This document shows, one piece after another, positions 1 through 8,621 of a stretch of 64,000 bases of DNA; the stretch's first letter is position 1; each line of letters opens with the position of its first letter. The notes beneath the pieces were generated by a model. That model saw nothing but the letters and a program-made list of their open reading frames with translations. It did not search any database and had not been told where the DNA came from. The stretch lies in NCBI GenBank assembly GCA_963781265.1, contig CAWAFH010000008.1:62001-126000 (forward strand). The letters run 5' to 3'. This DNA comes from WHSW01 sp963781265. Lineage in GTDB: Bacteria; Actinomycetota; Thermoleophilia; Solirubrobacterales; 70-9. The translations under genes and the position numbers were made by a program.

Positions 1-451
1 AGTCGCCGCCGTCGGAGTTCCCGGTCGCCGTGCTGATGTTGCGGAAGTTCTCGGTCCACGGCGAGACCAGCTCGAAGGCGAAGAACCGGTGCATGGCCGG
101 GATGTGGAGGATCCGCGGCTGGCGCTTGAGGTTGAGCCAGGCGAGCGAGTAGAGGGTGTCGTGGTTGGGCGCGACGACGGTGCGGTCGGTCGGCTGGGCG
201 AGCTTGCGGGCGTGGCTGAACCGGTTCGGCGGCGCGTTGCCCTTGCCGTCGGACTTGCTGACGCTGGTGGCCGTCCGGTAGATGCGCCCGGTGTCGACGA
301 TCGGGATCCCGTACTCGTAGGCCTCGGCGCCGAGCGCGTAGCCGGTCTCGTAGTCGGTCGCCGCGGGCGCCGGGGTGGCCACGACGGCGAGCCCCGCGGC
401 AACGGCGGCGAGGGCGATCGTGAGGCGCAATGCGCGGGCGGCAATCAGCAC
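1..451 (-). CDS. DUF1254-domain secreted protein, 5' part only
   Basis: The open frame begins at a GTG (451) with a strong AAGGAGG ribosome site just upstream (about 463-469) and runs off the left edge, so only about 150 N-terminal residues are visible. Residues 1-31 form a signal peptide (basic start, Ala/Val-rich core, then TPAPAATD). The mature part carries the DUF1254 pattern: YEYGIPIVD, then NRFSHARKLA, then VVAPNHDTLYSLAWLNL and a WTENFRNIS stretch. Proteins of this family usually continue into a DUF1214 domain; that part is outside the window. Exported location is inferred. The biochemical role of the family is not established. It is divergent from the kinase gene at 535. Confidence 0.8.
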   Translation of the reverse strand, partial: MLIAARALRLTIALAAVAAGLAVVATPAPAATDYETGYALGAEAYEYGIPIVDTGRIYRTATSVSKSDGKGNAPPNRFSHARKLAQPTDRTVVAPNHDTLYSLAWLNLKRQPRILHIPAMHRFFAFELVSPWTENFRNISTATGNSDGGD

Positions 452-534
452 GGGAAGGCCCTCCTCCTTGAGAACTCGCTTTCGACTCTATTCAAACCGG
501 TGCTGGCGCCGAAGTAGCGCTTTACCCTGAGCGA

Positions 535-1950
535 GTGGCCGGAGACGACATGAAGATCCCGAAGGGCCGGGTCCGCCGCTCCGCGAAGCTGGGTACGGCG
601 ATGGGCTCCCAGGCCGCCCGTTACGCCGGGACGAGGGCGGCCGGGGTGGCGCGCCGGGACGAGGCCGCCGAGGAGAGGCTCGAGGCGCGCCACCTGGAGA
701 CGGCGCTGACGATGGTCCGCACGCTCGGCGAGATGAAGGGCGCCGCGATGAAGATCGGCCAGCTCGCCTCGTTCATCGACACCGAGTTCCTGCCCCCCGA
801 GTACGCCGAGATCTACCAGACGGAGCTCGCGAAACTGCGCACCTCGGCGCCGCCGATGCCGTGGGAGCGGGTCTCGAAGGTGATCGAGGAGGAGTACGGC
901 GAGCCGGTCGACGAGCACTTCTCCGAGTTCGAGCCGGAGGCGTTCGCGGCGGCCTCGATCGGCCAGGTGCACCGCGCGAAGCTGCTCGACGGCCGGCCGG
1001 TCGCGGTCAAGATCCAGTACCCCGGGGTCGCCGAGGCGCTCGAAGCGGACATGCGCAACGCCGGCGTCCTCGTCCGGCTCGCGAGGGCGCTCGCCCCCGG
1101 CCTCGACGCGAAGTCGGTCGCCTCCGAGCTGCGCGCCCGGGTGCTCGAGGAGCTCGACTACGAGTACGAGGCGCAGAATCAGCGCACCTTCTCGCGCGCC
1201 TACCGCGGGCACCCGTTCATCTACGTCCCCGACGTGATCACGCGGCTCTCGCGCCGCCGGGTGCTGGTCTCCGAATTCGTCGAGGGGGTGGGCTTCGAGC
1301 AGGTCAAGGAGCTCGACGACGAGGAGCGCAGCCGCTTCGGCGAGATCGTCTTTCGGTTCTGCTTCGGCTCGATCTACCACCTGCAGCACTTCAACGCCGA
1401 CTCGCACCCCGGCAACTACCTGCTGATGGAGGACGGCCGAGTCGCCTTCCTGGACTTCGGGATGACGAAGAAGCTCGACCGCGAGCAGATCCAGCTCGAG
1501 CAGGCGGCGCTCGACGCGGCAATCCGCCATGACCCCGAGGCCCTGCGCCAGCGCCTGCACGACCTCGGGTTCGTCAAGAAGCCGACCAAGCTCGACGCCG
1601 AGCACCTGATGGATCACGTGATGCTGGTCGGCGGCTGGTACATCGAGGACGGCGACTACGAGGTCTCCTCGCGGCGCGTGATGAAGATCATCGAGTCCGC
1701 CTCCGACCCGCGCTCCGAGTACTTCCAGGTGATGCGCCGCGAGAACATCCCCGCCGACGAGCTGATGGGCCGGCGGATGGAGATCGGGGTGATCGCGGTC
1801 CTCGCCCAGCTGCACGCGAAGCGCAACTGGCACCGGATCATGCGCGAGTGGGTCTACGGCGACGAGCCCGCGACCGAGCTCGGCCGCGAGGAGTGGGAGT
1901 ACTTCGAGACCCGTGGGATCAGGCGGGTCCCGGGGTTGGCGGCGCCCTGA
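535..1950 (+). CDS. ABC1/AarF (UbiB-like) atypical kinase
   Basis: About 471 residues, typical for the ABC1 family of atypical protein kinases, which in bacteria are linked to isoprenoid quinone and lipid metabolism. Visible family motifs: LGEMKGAAMKIGQ near residue 65, the Ala-rich nucleotide loop FAAASIGQVHRA near 140 followed by VAVKIQYPG (the ATP-contacting lysine), the catalytic-loop equivalent NADSHPGNYLL near 290 and the metal-binding LDFGMTKK. A GTG at 535 gives the longest frame; an ATG at 550 (MKIPKGR) is an equally plausible start. No ubiquinone or menaquinone gene is adjacent, so the substrate cannot be named. It ends 6 bp before the convergent transporter gene. Confidence 0.88.
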   Translation: MAGDDMKIPKGRVRRSAKLGTAMGSQAARYAGTRAAGVARRDEAAEERLEARHLETALTMVRTLGEMKGAAMKIGQLASFIDTEFLPPEYAEIYQTELAKLRTSAPPMPWERVSKVIEEEYGEPVDEHFSEFEPEAFAAASIGQVHRAKLLDGRPVAVKIQYPGVAEALEADMRNAGVLVRLARALAPGLDAKSVASELRARVLEELDYEYEAQNQRTFSRAYRGHPFIYVPDVITRLSRRRVLVSEFVEGVGFEQVKELDDEERSRFGEIVFRFCFGSIYHLQHFNADSHPGNYLLMEDGRVAFLDFGMTKKLDREQIQLEQAALDAAIRHDPEALRQRLHDLGFVKKPTKLDAEHLMDHVMLVGGWYIEDGDYEVSSRRVMKIIESASDPRSEYFQVMRRENIPADELMGRRMEIGVIAVLAQLHAKRNWHRIMREWVYGDEPATELGREEWEYFETRGIRRVPGLAAP

Positions 1951-1956
1951 GGGCGC

Positions 1957-3522
1957 TCAGGCGCCGGCGGGCGGCGCGGGGGCCTCGGGCTGGGTCTCGG
2001 GGACCCTGACCCCGCGGATCGCGATCACCAGGCCGACCAGCGCGATCGCCGCCACCACCCGCAGGCTGAGCTGGATCCCGCCGACGAACGAGTCCTTGAC
2101 CACGTCGAGCACCTTGTCGGCGACCGAGGTGTCGAACTGGTTGAAGGCGGCGTTGCCGGGCTCCGTGCCGGCGAGATAGCCGTGGATCACCCCGGCCTGG
2201 TCGCCGGTCATCTTCAGGCCGGCGTCGCTCGCCTCGCTCACCACCAGGTCCTCGGAGCGGCTGGTGAACAGCGCGGTCGTCAGCCCGAGGCCGATCGCGC
2301 CGCCCGCGATCTGGAACATGTAGGTGATGCCGCCCGCGAGGCTCGATCGCGTCGCGTCGAGCATCGTCACGGCCGCCGTCGTGATCGACGGATAGAAGAA
2401 GCCGGCGCCGACCCCGACGAGCACCAGGCCGGGGATCAGCACGGCGTAGGAGGAATCGGCGCCGAAGAACGAGACGACCAGCGGCCCCGCTGCGAGGAGC
2501 GCGGTGCCGAGGATGATCACCGGCCGCCCGCCGACCCGCTCGTAGATCCGCCCGGTGTAGAAGGCGAAGATCGCGAACAGGCCGAGCATCGGCAGCATCG
2601 CGAAGCCGGCCTCGAGCGCCGAGAAGCCGAGGATCTTCTCCATCAGCTGCGGCACGTAGAGGACGATCGAGAAGAAGACCGCCGAGAGCATCAGCACGGT
2701 CAGGCAGGCGGCGCGAAACGGCTTGTTGGCGATCACGTCCGGGGGGATCAGCGCCGCCTCGCCCATCCGGCGCTCGATCATCGCGAACGCGATCAGCAGC
2801 ACGAGACCGCCGCCGAAGAACGCGAGCACCCGCGGGTCCGTCCAGCCCCAGTCGACCGCCTGGTCGAGCCCGAGCAGGATCGCGACGAGGCCGAGCGACA
2901 CGGTCACGATCCCGGCGTAGTCGATCCTGCGCTCGGTCACCTCGACCGGCGGCTGGTGGACGAACTTGGCGGTCGTGAACACCGCGAGCGCCGCGATCGG
3001 CACGTTGAGCCAGAAGATCGCTCGCCAGCTGAGCTCATCGGTGAGCACGCCTCCGATCAGCGGCCCGATGGCGTTGCCGAGCCCGGCGACGCCGAGGATC
3101 AGGCCGCCGGCGAGGCCCGCCTTGGCCGGCGGCAGCGCGGCGAAGGTCATCCCGAGGATCGCGGGCCAGAGCAGCGCGCCCCCCACCCCCATGCCGACCC
3201 GGGCGATGATCAACACGATCGCGCTCGGGGCGATCGCGCCGAGGATCGAGAAGCCGGCGAAGATCGCGGCGCCGATGAAGAAGATCAGCCGCCTGCCGAG
3301 CATGTCGGCGAGGCGCCCGCCGGTGACGAGCCCCATTCCGAAGATGAGCACGTAGCCGTTGACGACCCACTGGACGGTCCCCACGTCGACGTCGAAGTCC
3401 TGCTCGATCGCCGGCAGGGCGACGTTGAGCGCGGTGAAATCGTTGGCGATGACGAGCACGCCGAGACCCATCGCGAAGAGCGCCAGCTTCGTCCCCCTCG
3501 GCAGTCCCTGGTCAGCCGCCAT
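1957..3522 (-). CDS. MFS drug/H+ antiporter, DHA2 (14-helix) type
   Basis: The 521-residue protein is strongly hydrophobic with a pattern consistent with 14 membrane helices. Near the N-terminus it has the family sequence ALNVALPAIEQDF followed by VQWVVNGY and GGRLADMLGRR, the motif A loop between helices 2 and 3. The GVGGALLWPAILGM and GLGNAIGPLIGG stretches match motif C of proton-driven antiporters. Such proteins of the EmrB/QacA group export drugs or other amphiphiles across the inner membrane; the substrate cannot be read from sequence. No TetR or MarR regulator is adjacent. The C-terminus is a Pro/Glu-rich tail (PETQPEAPAPPAGA). Confidence 0.9.
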   Translation of the reverse strand: MAADQGLPRGTKLALFAMGLGVLVIANDFTALNVALPAIEQDFDVDVGTVQWVVNGYVLIFGMGLVTGGRLADMLGRRLIFFIGAAIFAGFSILGAIAPSAIVLIIARVGMGVGGALLWPAILGMTFAALPPAKAGLAGGLILGVAGLGNAIGPLIGGVLTDELSWRAIFWLNVPIAALAVFTTAKFVHQPPVEVTERRIDYAGIVTVSLGLVAILLGLDQAVDWGWTDPRVLAFFGGGLVLLIAFAMIERRMGEAALIPPDVIANKPFRAACLTVLMLSAVFFSIVLYVPQLMEKILGFSALEAGFAMLPMLGLFAIFAFYTGRIYERVGGRPVIILGTALLAAGPLVVSFFGADSSYAVLIPGLVLVGVGAGFFYPSITTAAVTMLDATRSSLAGGITYMFQIAGGAIGLGLTTALFTSRSEDLVVSEASDAGLKMTGDQAGVIHGYLAGTEPGNAAFNQFDTSVADKVLDVVKDSFVGGIQLSLRVVAAIALVGLVIAIRGVRVPETQPEAPAPPAGA

Positions 3523-3595
3523 CGCCCGGGCACTTTAAGGCCGGCGACCGGACGCCGATATAGGTTTCGCACGAGAACGACCGAGGAGGGTTTTG

Positions 3596-4432
3596 ATGAG
3601 CAGGTTCAGGCAAGGGTGGGAGCTGACGAAGAAGAGTTGGGCGCTGCTGCGCTCGAATCGAGAGCTGTTCCGGTTCCCGATCTACGGGGCGCTGCTGGCG
3701 ATCGTGGTCACCGTCGTCACCGTCGGCCCCGGCCTCTACCTGATCGACGACGAGCAGACCGTGATCGGCGCGGTGCTGATCGCGATCGGCCTCTACCTCT
3801 CCTCGTTCATCACGATCTACTTCGGCGTCGCGCTCGCGGCCACCGCCGACGCGATCTTCCACGGGCGCGAGGCGACGATCGCGGATGGCTTCGAGGTCGC
3901 CGGCCAGCGGCTCGGGGCGATCGCCGGCTGGGCGCTGCTCGCGGCGGTCGTCGGCGTCCTGATCTCGCTGATCCAGTCGAGCGGCTCGATCGGCGAGGCG
4001 ATCATCGGCTCGCTGATCGGCGCGGCCTGGTCGCTGATCACCTTCCTCGCGGTCCCCGTGATCACGTTCGAGGGCACCGGCCCGTTCGGGACGCTCACTC
4101 GTTCGGCGAAGCTCTTCAAGGAGCGCTGGCAGGGCCAGATCACCGGCAACGTCGCGATCGGCGGCATCGTCGGCCTGCTCGGAGTCCTGCCCGCGATCGC
4201 GCTGATCGCCGGCGGCGGCTACTGGTGGGCGGCCCAGGACGGCGAGGCGGCCTCGACCGCAGCCGTCGCGATGATCCTCGTCGGGATCATCGTCCTCGTC
4301 GTCTCGATGCTGATCATCCAGGCGATGCGCGGCGTCTTCGGCGTCGCCCTCTATCGCTACGCGTCGGTCGGCGAGGTGTCGTCGGGGTTCACCGAGGCGG
4401 ACCTGAACTCGGCGGTGAAGCGGAAGGGCTAG
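3596..4432 (+). CDS. DUF6159-like integral membrane protein
   Basis: The start ATG at 3596 is preceded by GAGGAGGG (3583-3590), better spaced than the upstream TTG at 3593. The 278-residue product opens with a cytoplasmic helix (RFRQGWELTKKSWALLRSNREL) and then has about six hydrophobic segments in pairs, ending in a short polar tail. The opening segment resembles the DUF6159 family of actinobacterial membrane proteins. Their role is unknown. The last 44 bp overlap the convergent glycerophosphodiesterase gene, through a repeat-bearing region. Confidence 0.75.
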   Translation: MSRFRQGWELTKKSWALLRSNRELFRFPIYGALLAIVVTVVTVGPGLYLIDDEQTVIGAVLIAIGLYLSSFITIYFGVALAATADAIFHGREATIADGFEVAGQRLGAIAGWALLAAVVGVLISLIQSSGSIGEAIIGSLIGAAWSLITFLAVPVITFEGTGPFGTLTRSAKLFKERWQGQITGNVAIGGIVGLLGVLPAIALIAGGGYWWAAQDGEAASTAAVAMILVGIIVLVVSMLIIQAMRGVFGVALYRYASVGEVSSGFTEADLNSAVKRKG

Positions 4433-5201
4433 AGCCGCCGCTCGCCGCTCGCCGCTCGCCGCTCATCAAGAGGCGCGGGTCGTTGGTGCAGATGCCGTCG
4501 ACCCCGAGCCGCGTCAGCGCGGCGATCCGCTCCGGATCGTCGACCGTCCAGGCGATCACCTGGATGCCGGCGGCGTGCGCGGCGCCGAGCAGCCGCGCCG
4601 TGATCAGCGGGTGGTAGATCCAGACGGCCCAGGCGCCGAGCTTGGGCGCGCCGGAGCCGACGATCCGGGGTAGCCGCGCCCGCAGCGTCGCGGCGCCGGC
4701 GTGGTAGATCGGGCGCAGCCAGGGGCTCGCCGCCCAGTCGCGGCTCACCTTCGGCAGCGTCCAGCCGCGGTCGAGGTCCGCGGCCGAGTCGCGCAGCCAG
4801 GCGAGGCTGGACGTCTCCATCGTGGAGACCATCGCCCGCTCGAGCAGCCCGCGCTCGCGCAGCGCGGCGACGATCTCGTCCTCGCGGCCAGCCACCTTGA
4901 GGTCGAGGTCGAAGCGGATCCGGTCGAGCGGCGGGGCGGCCAGCGCGTCGAGCGCCTCGGCCAGGGTGAGCGGCTCGCGGCGCGCCGCGTCGGCCCAGTC
5001 GTGCGCGACCAGCAGCGGGCCGCTGGCGCGGCCCGGGCCGCCGCGGGCACCGCGCCAATCCTCGGCGAGGTCGAAGTCGCCGCGTGGGCGGAGGACGTCG
5101 AACTCGATCGCGTCGACCCCGGCCTCGACCGCGGCCGTGAAGCTGGCGAGCGTGTTGCCGGGGGCGAGCGCGTCGGCGCCCTTGTGACCGATGCGCAGCA
5201 T
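4389..5201 (-). CDS. Glycerophosphodiester phosphodiesterase
   Basis: The product (about 270 residues from ATG 5201) is a GDPD-type TIM barrel that hydrolyses glycerophosphodiesters to glycerol 3-phosphate and an alcohol. It begins LRIGHKGADALAPGNTLASF, the conserved HRG-xxxx-PENT block, with VDAIEFDV (metal-binding Glu and Asp) after it and LLVAHDW as the second His motif. Later it has IQVIAWTVDD and the terminal LGVDGICTNDP, the usual end of the family. The protein then carries about 24 extra low-complexity residues encoded by the GCCGCTC repeat, apparently a repeat-driven extension. An upstream in-frame ATG would add a non-homologous leader and was not used. Confidence 0.88.
   Translation of the reverse strand: MLRIGHKGADALAPGNTLASFTAAVEAGVDAIEFDVLRPRGDFDLAEDWRGARGGPGRASGPLLVAHDWADAARREPLTLAEALDALAAPPLDRIRFDLDLKVAGREDEIVAALRERGLLERAMVSTMETSSLAWLRDSAADLDRGWTLPKVSRDWAASPWLRPIYHAGAATLRARLPRIVGSGAPKLGAWAVWIYHPLITARLLGAAHAAGIQVIAWTVDDPERIAALTRLGVDGICTNDPRLLMSGERRAASGGSSPSASPPSSGPPR
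4434..4464. repeat. GCCGCTC minisatellite between convergent genes
   Basis: Four tandem copies of the unit CGCCGCT(C) lie at the junction of two convergent genes. The same sequence, arranged as an inverted repeat, occurs at 33541-33602 and 41641-41683. Here only one arm is present. It lies just past the stop of the membrane-protein gene and inside the extended C-terminus of the opposite gene. Confidence 0.7.
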
Positions 5202-5375
5202 CGCGGGACTGTAGCCCCGGCCTCGCGCGCCCGGCCAGTTGAGAGACTTGGCGCCGTGAGCGACCAGGCGGTCGGGACGATAGCTGCCGCGAGTATCGGT
5301 CATGTGTCCGTAGGTCCTGACCTGCGTGGCCCCCGTTCGTGATGTCAACGAGACTCCTAAGCGAGAGGTTCACGG

Positions 5376-5624
5376 ATGAGCAATCGAGATAAACCGACGG
5401 GCAACCGAATCAGACGGTGGGAGAGGGTGACAAAGCGCGCGGAACCCTCGCGGCTGGAGCCGAAAGCGGGGCAGAAGGCATACCGAGCCACGGTCCACGT
5501 GACGATCTTCGCTAAGGACAAGCGCGAAGCCAGGCGGAGGCTCCTGACCGTACGGGGCGGCAGCGTCGACGTCCTCGTGGACTCGACCGAGGGGCCCGAG
5601 GAGGTCGACGTCCCTAAGGACTGA
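5376..5624 (+). CDS. Small hypothetical protein (82 aa)
   Basis: No family is recognised. The product is basic at the N-terminus (KPTGNRIRRWERVTKRAEP) and then alternates in a beta-alpha-beta fashion (YRATVHVTIFAKDKREARRRLLT, then SVDVLVDS). Codon use is less GC-biased at third positions than in neighbours (AAT, AAA, AGA, GCA, CCT, GTA appear), which suggests recent acquisition or weak selection. The ATG at 5376 has only a weak GAGAGG ahead of it. A shorter opposite-strand frame covers the same bases but looks less like protein. Confidence 0.5.
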   Translation: MSNRDKPTGNRIRRWERVTKRAEPSRLEPKAGQKAYRATVHVTIFAKDKREARRRLLTVRGGSVDVLVDSTEGPEEVDVPKD

Positions 5625-5744
5625 GCCTGACGGGCAGCGACCGGGTTGCGGATCATTGACTAAGCCGCTTCCCAGGGATCGAGCTCGAGGCGACCGTATA
5701 CCTGGGCCACCACGGTGATCAAGCCGCTACTGCGGCGTAAGCGG

Positions 5745-6188
5745 TCAGCCGGTGAGCCCGGCGGCTCGCATTGCGTCGGCCGGTTCAAGAAAAATGTTGA
5801 CTCGTACGGTGCGGCCCTTGGTGAGCGTGCAAACCATGCCGGTGCGCATCTCGACGTGCGCCCCGCTCCCCCTGCCGGTACCGTCAGAACGAATAACCAT
5901 GACGACCTGATCGCCCCCAGCGTCGGTGATCTGCTCGGGCTCACTCTGATAGTCCTCAAAGTCCTCAGTGAAGGTGCGCAAGAGGTCCAGCCACCCTTCG
6001 CGCCCGACACCATCCCCCATACCCGGTACTCCCGCGCCTGCCCTCCTACCTGCTCCCCAGTCGAGGTCCGAGGCAATGAGCCCCTCGACAACCGCTCGAT
6101 CGAATGCGGCACCAGGGTCGCCATGCCTTCGGCCGTCCTCAAGGATCTCGAACGCTCGCCGAACAATCCCGACGTTCTCCTGCGACAT
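5745..6188 (-). CDS. SnoaL-like / NTF2-fold protein
   Basis: The ATG at 6188 gives MSQENVGIVRRAFEIL, the opening of a SnoaL-like (NTF2 superfamily) group that occurs as many paralogues in Solirubrobacterales. The 147-residue protein continues with GREGWLDLLRTFTEDFEDYQ, a beta strand VVMVIRSDGTGRGSG, and a terminal VRVNIFLEPADAMRAAGL, matching the usual EYxDRxEALEAAGL ending. The fold binds small hydrophobic ligands or works as a cyclase/isomerase; no substrate can be assigned. Upstream in-frame starts would add an unrelated leader. Confidence 0.75.
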   Translation of the reverse strand: MSQENVGIVRRAFEILEDGRRHGDPGAAFDRAVVEGLIASDLDWGAGRRAGAGVPGMGDGVGREGWLDLLRTFTEDFEDYQSEPEQITDAGGDQVVMVIRSDGTGRGSGAHVEMRTGMVCTLTKGRTVRVNIFLEPADAMRAAGLTG

Positions 6189-6355
6189 CGCCCGCCCAGT
6201 ATCTCGCGATCCACGGAAAGTGCCGCTTTCTCTTTGATGGACGCGTCGTTGTCGAATCGTCATAGACACCGCGCGGGATCGATTCGAGCCGTCGCCGGGT
6301 AGTCCGACGCGCTGGCAGCCGAGCGAGTGGCGGAGCCTCGGCGGTATAAGCACTT

Positions 6356-6583
6356 TCAGCTGCCGTGAGGCCCGCCGCGCGTCCCAACCTTGTCGGTGCC
6401 GCCCATGTCATTGGCGGTCCAAGCCCAGACCCATAGGGCCGACTGCTCCTCAGGGTCGAGGCCCTCGAACGCGTCGATCTCACCCTGGACTCTCTCGAAG
6501 CCGTAGCCGTGATCGAGCATCCACTCGACGCGTGGGTGGGCAGCTTCAACGGTGGTCACGACCGCGAGGCTACGCTCCGACAT
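6356..6583 (-). CDS. Hypothetical protein (75 aa)
   Basis: Starting at ATG 6583 the product reads as a soluble acidic helical protein: HPRVEWMLDHGYGFERVQGEID followed by LDPEEQSALWVWAWT. The amphipathic periodicity and amino-acid balance look like real coding sequence, but no family is recognised and the ribosome site is weak. An upstream ATG at 6610 would add nine residues. It lies in the same orphan-gene patch as its neighbours. Confidence 0.45.
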   Translation of the reverse strand: MSERSLAVVTTVEAAHPRVEWMLDHGYGFERVQGEIDAFEGLDPEEQSALWVWAWTANDMGGTDKVGTRGGPHGS

Positions 6584-6610
6584 GCCAGTCCGAACCCGCT
6601 GATCCCGCAA

Positions 6611-6932
6611 ACTGCGGCGCTTTTACCCGGAGGGACAGAACGGCGGCGGCCGTCGTATTGCGTCACCAAGGTCGCTTCGTGCCCATTGGGTACACCCAGG
6701 CGACTGGGTCTCAAGTTGCGTGCGGCTCATCGGGGATGCGCGAGGTGGTGAGATTTTTCTCGCACGCGATCCCAGCGGTGTCACCGCTAGCCGCCGCTTA
6801 GGCTCGACCCGACCCCGGAGGGGGTCATCGTCTCGGCCTCTCTTGCGTGGGGGGATTCCGGGTATAGGGTCATTTCGAGGACGGGTCGAAGACGCCCGAG
6901 CGGGGGGCACAATCGTCACGGAGGTGACGGAT
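6611..6932. other. 322-bp stretch without a recognised gene
   Basis: No convincing coding frame, RNA gene or repeat is visible. The right end carries the ribosome site GGAGGTGA (6920-6927) for the following gene. A TATAGG hexamer at 6863-6868 could be a -10 element, but the best -35 candidate (TTGCGT, 6843-6848) is only 14 bp away, so it is not called. Confidence 0.4.
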
Positions 6933-7464
6933 ATGCGGTTCACGAATGGCCGAGCGGGCGTCTCGGGCGTGAAGCGACGCTGCTTCGGCGCAAGGCTTCT
7001 CACACTGGTTGCGGTGATCGCTTTCGCGGCGCTCGCCGCGCCCCAGGTGGTGAGCGCGAAGAAGAAGACCCACACGGTCGACGCGACGATGACGCTCGCG
7101 ATTATCGGGCAGCCGACGACCGGCTACGAGTTCGTTGCCCGCCTCACTGGCAAGCCGTTCGGAACTTCCGCAGCGGTCGGGGAGACCGTGCTGACCAACA
7201 CGCCGACCGGCCTGATCACCGTGGGTCGGCCCGTCGCGGTCTATGCAAAGAAGGGCACGCTGAACCTGGAGAGCAGAGGACGTGGTCGAGTTCCAGCCCG
7301 ACGGCAGCATCACCCTCAACGGGACCTTCGAGGTCCTCGGCGGCAGCGGCAAGTACAAGGGCGCCACGGGCGGCGGCACGTTCAACGGCGCGCTTCCACC
7401 CGGGAGCACCCTGACCGTGGGCACCGTGGTCACCTTCGACCTGGACGGCAAGATTCGGTACTAG
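6933..7464 (+). pseudogene. Secreted AOC/dirigent-barrel-like protein, frameshifted
   Basis: The ATG at 6933 follows a perfect GGAGGTGA. The first frame gives a signal peptide (LLTLVAVIAFAALAAPQVVSA) and a beta-rich domain up to about 7270. The reading then continues in the +1 frame from about 7282 (VVEFQPDGSITLNGTFEV, then GGSGKYKGATGGGTFNG) to a TAG at 7464. The second part has the Gly-rich GGTG-Y-GATG-G block seen in allene-oxide-cyclase-barrel-like and dirigent-like proteins. The shift must lie between 7264 and 7281, because the second frame has a stop at 7261. Either one extra base or two missing bases explains it. A sequencing error is possible, since codon structure on both sides is intact. 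Confidence 0.7.
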
Positions 7465-7555
7465 CCGGAGCGCGTTTTAACAGCGTCGCTGAGGGAAAAC
7501 TGCGGTGAGCGGCCGAAATCGCCCGCTCGGCACCGAAGTGGCCGCGAACCGATGC

Positions 7556-7575
7556 GGGGTCGAGCGATCGACCCC
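7556..7575 (-). terminator. Hairpin at the end of prs
   Basis: GGGGTCGA and TCGACCCC form a perfect 8-bp stem around a GCGA tetraloop, ending at the prs stop codon on the minus strand. There is no U-run, so termination is inferred from position only. Confidence 0.5.
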
Positions 7576-8621
7576 TAGAACAGCTGGTTCTCGCCGGCGA
7601 AGATCTCGGAGACCGAGTCGTCGGCGAAGATCCGCCGGATCGAGTCGGCGAGCGTCTGCGCCGCCGAGAGCACGTAGATGTTTTCCGGGGCGCCAGGACG
7701 CAGCGGGATCGTGTCGGTGACGACGATGCGCTCGATCTGGGAGTTCTCGTAGGCGAGCCGCTCGAACGCGGGGCCCGAGAAGACGCCGTGGGTGGCGCAG
7801 GCGATCACCCGGGCGGCGCCCTCGTCGAGCACCGTCTTCGCGGCCGCGCAGAGGGTTCCGGCCGTGTCGATCATGTCGTCGACCAGCACCGCCGTCTTGC
7901 CCCGGACGTCGCCGACCACGTAGCCGATCTCGGCGACCTGCTGGGCCGGGCGCTCCTTCTCCATCACCGCCCAGTGGACGCCGACCTTGCGGGCGAAGTT
8001 CCGCGCGACCTTCACTCGGCCGGCATCCGGGGAGACGATCACGAGCTCGTCGGTCATCGCCTGGTCGATGAAGTATTGGGTGAGCATCGGCATCGCGGTC
8101 ATGTGGTCGACCGGCTTCGAGAAGAAGCCCTGGACCTGGCCCGAGTGCAGGTCCATGGTCAGAACGCGGTCGACGCCGACGGCCTCCAGACACTGGGCGA
8201 CGACGCGGGCCGTGATCGGCTCGCGCGGGGCGGACTTCTTGTCCTGGCGCGAGTATCCGTACCAGGGCATCACGGCGATGATCCGGTGCGCGGAAGCGCC
8301 CTTGGCGGCGTCGATCATCGCCAGCAGCTCCATCAGCGAGTCGTTCGGGGTCATCCCCTGCGCGGCGTTGGCCGCGGTCGACTGGACGAGGAAGATGTCG
8401 GCGCCGCGGATCGACTCCTTGTAGCGGCAGTAGACCTCGCCGTCGGCGAACGTCCTCAGGTCGACCTCGCCCAGATCGACGTCGAGCTTCTGCGAGATCC
8501 GAGCGGCGAGCTCCATCGAGGCGCGGCCGCCGAAGACCATCAGCCGCTTCGTGTAGTCCTGCGGGATCGAGCTCATCAGTGCCGGGCTGACCGTGCCGGG
8601 GGGCTCCTCGAGAATGCTCAC
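7575..8621 (-). CDS. prs: Ribose-phosphate pyrophosphokinase
   Basis: The enzyme makes PRPP from ribose 5-phosphate and ATP for nucleotide, His and Trp synthesis. Landmarks along the protein: LMVFGGRASMELAARI, FADGEVYCRYKESIRGADIFLVQS, MPWYGYSRQDKKSAPREPI (ATP flexible loop), MDLHSGQVQGFF (metal site), and the PRPP-binding loop AVLVDDMIDTAGTL. The 348-residue length includes about 25 extra N-terminal residues compared with typical enzymes; a start at an internal ATG (MSSIPQDYTKRL) would remove most of these. The ORF start overlaps the glmU stop by 4 bp (ATGA), the usual glmU-prs coupling. Confidence 0.95.
   Translation of the reverse strand: MSILEEPPGTVSPALMSSIPQDYTKRLMVFGGRASMELAARISQKLDVDLGEVDLRTFADGEVYCRYKESIRGADIFLVQSTAANAAQGMTPNDSLMELLAMIDAAKGASAHRIIAVMPWYGYSRQDKKSAPREPITARVVAQCLEAVGVDRVLTMDLHSGQVQGFFSKPVDHMTAMPMLTQYFIDQAMTDELVIVSPDAGRVKVARNFARKVGVHWAVMEKERPAQQVAEIGYVVGDVRGKTAVLVDDMIDTAGTLCAAAKTVLDEGAARVIACATHGVFSGPAFERLAYENSQIERIVVTDTIPLRPGAPENIYVLSAAQTLADSIRRIFADDSVSEIFAGENQLF

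Noticed and set aside
2182..4617. An open frame of about 811 codons on the plus strand
   Set aside because: It is the antisense of the MFS transporter gene and then runs out of phase over the next membrane-protein gene; its product is a low-complexity Arg/Asp/Glu-rich string, typical of shadows in high-GC DNA.
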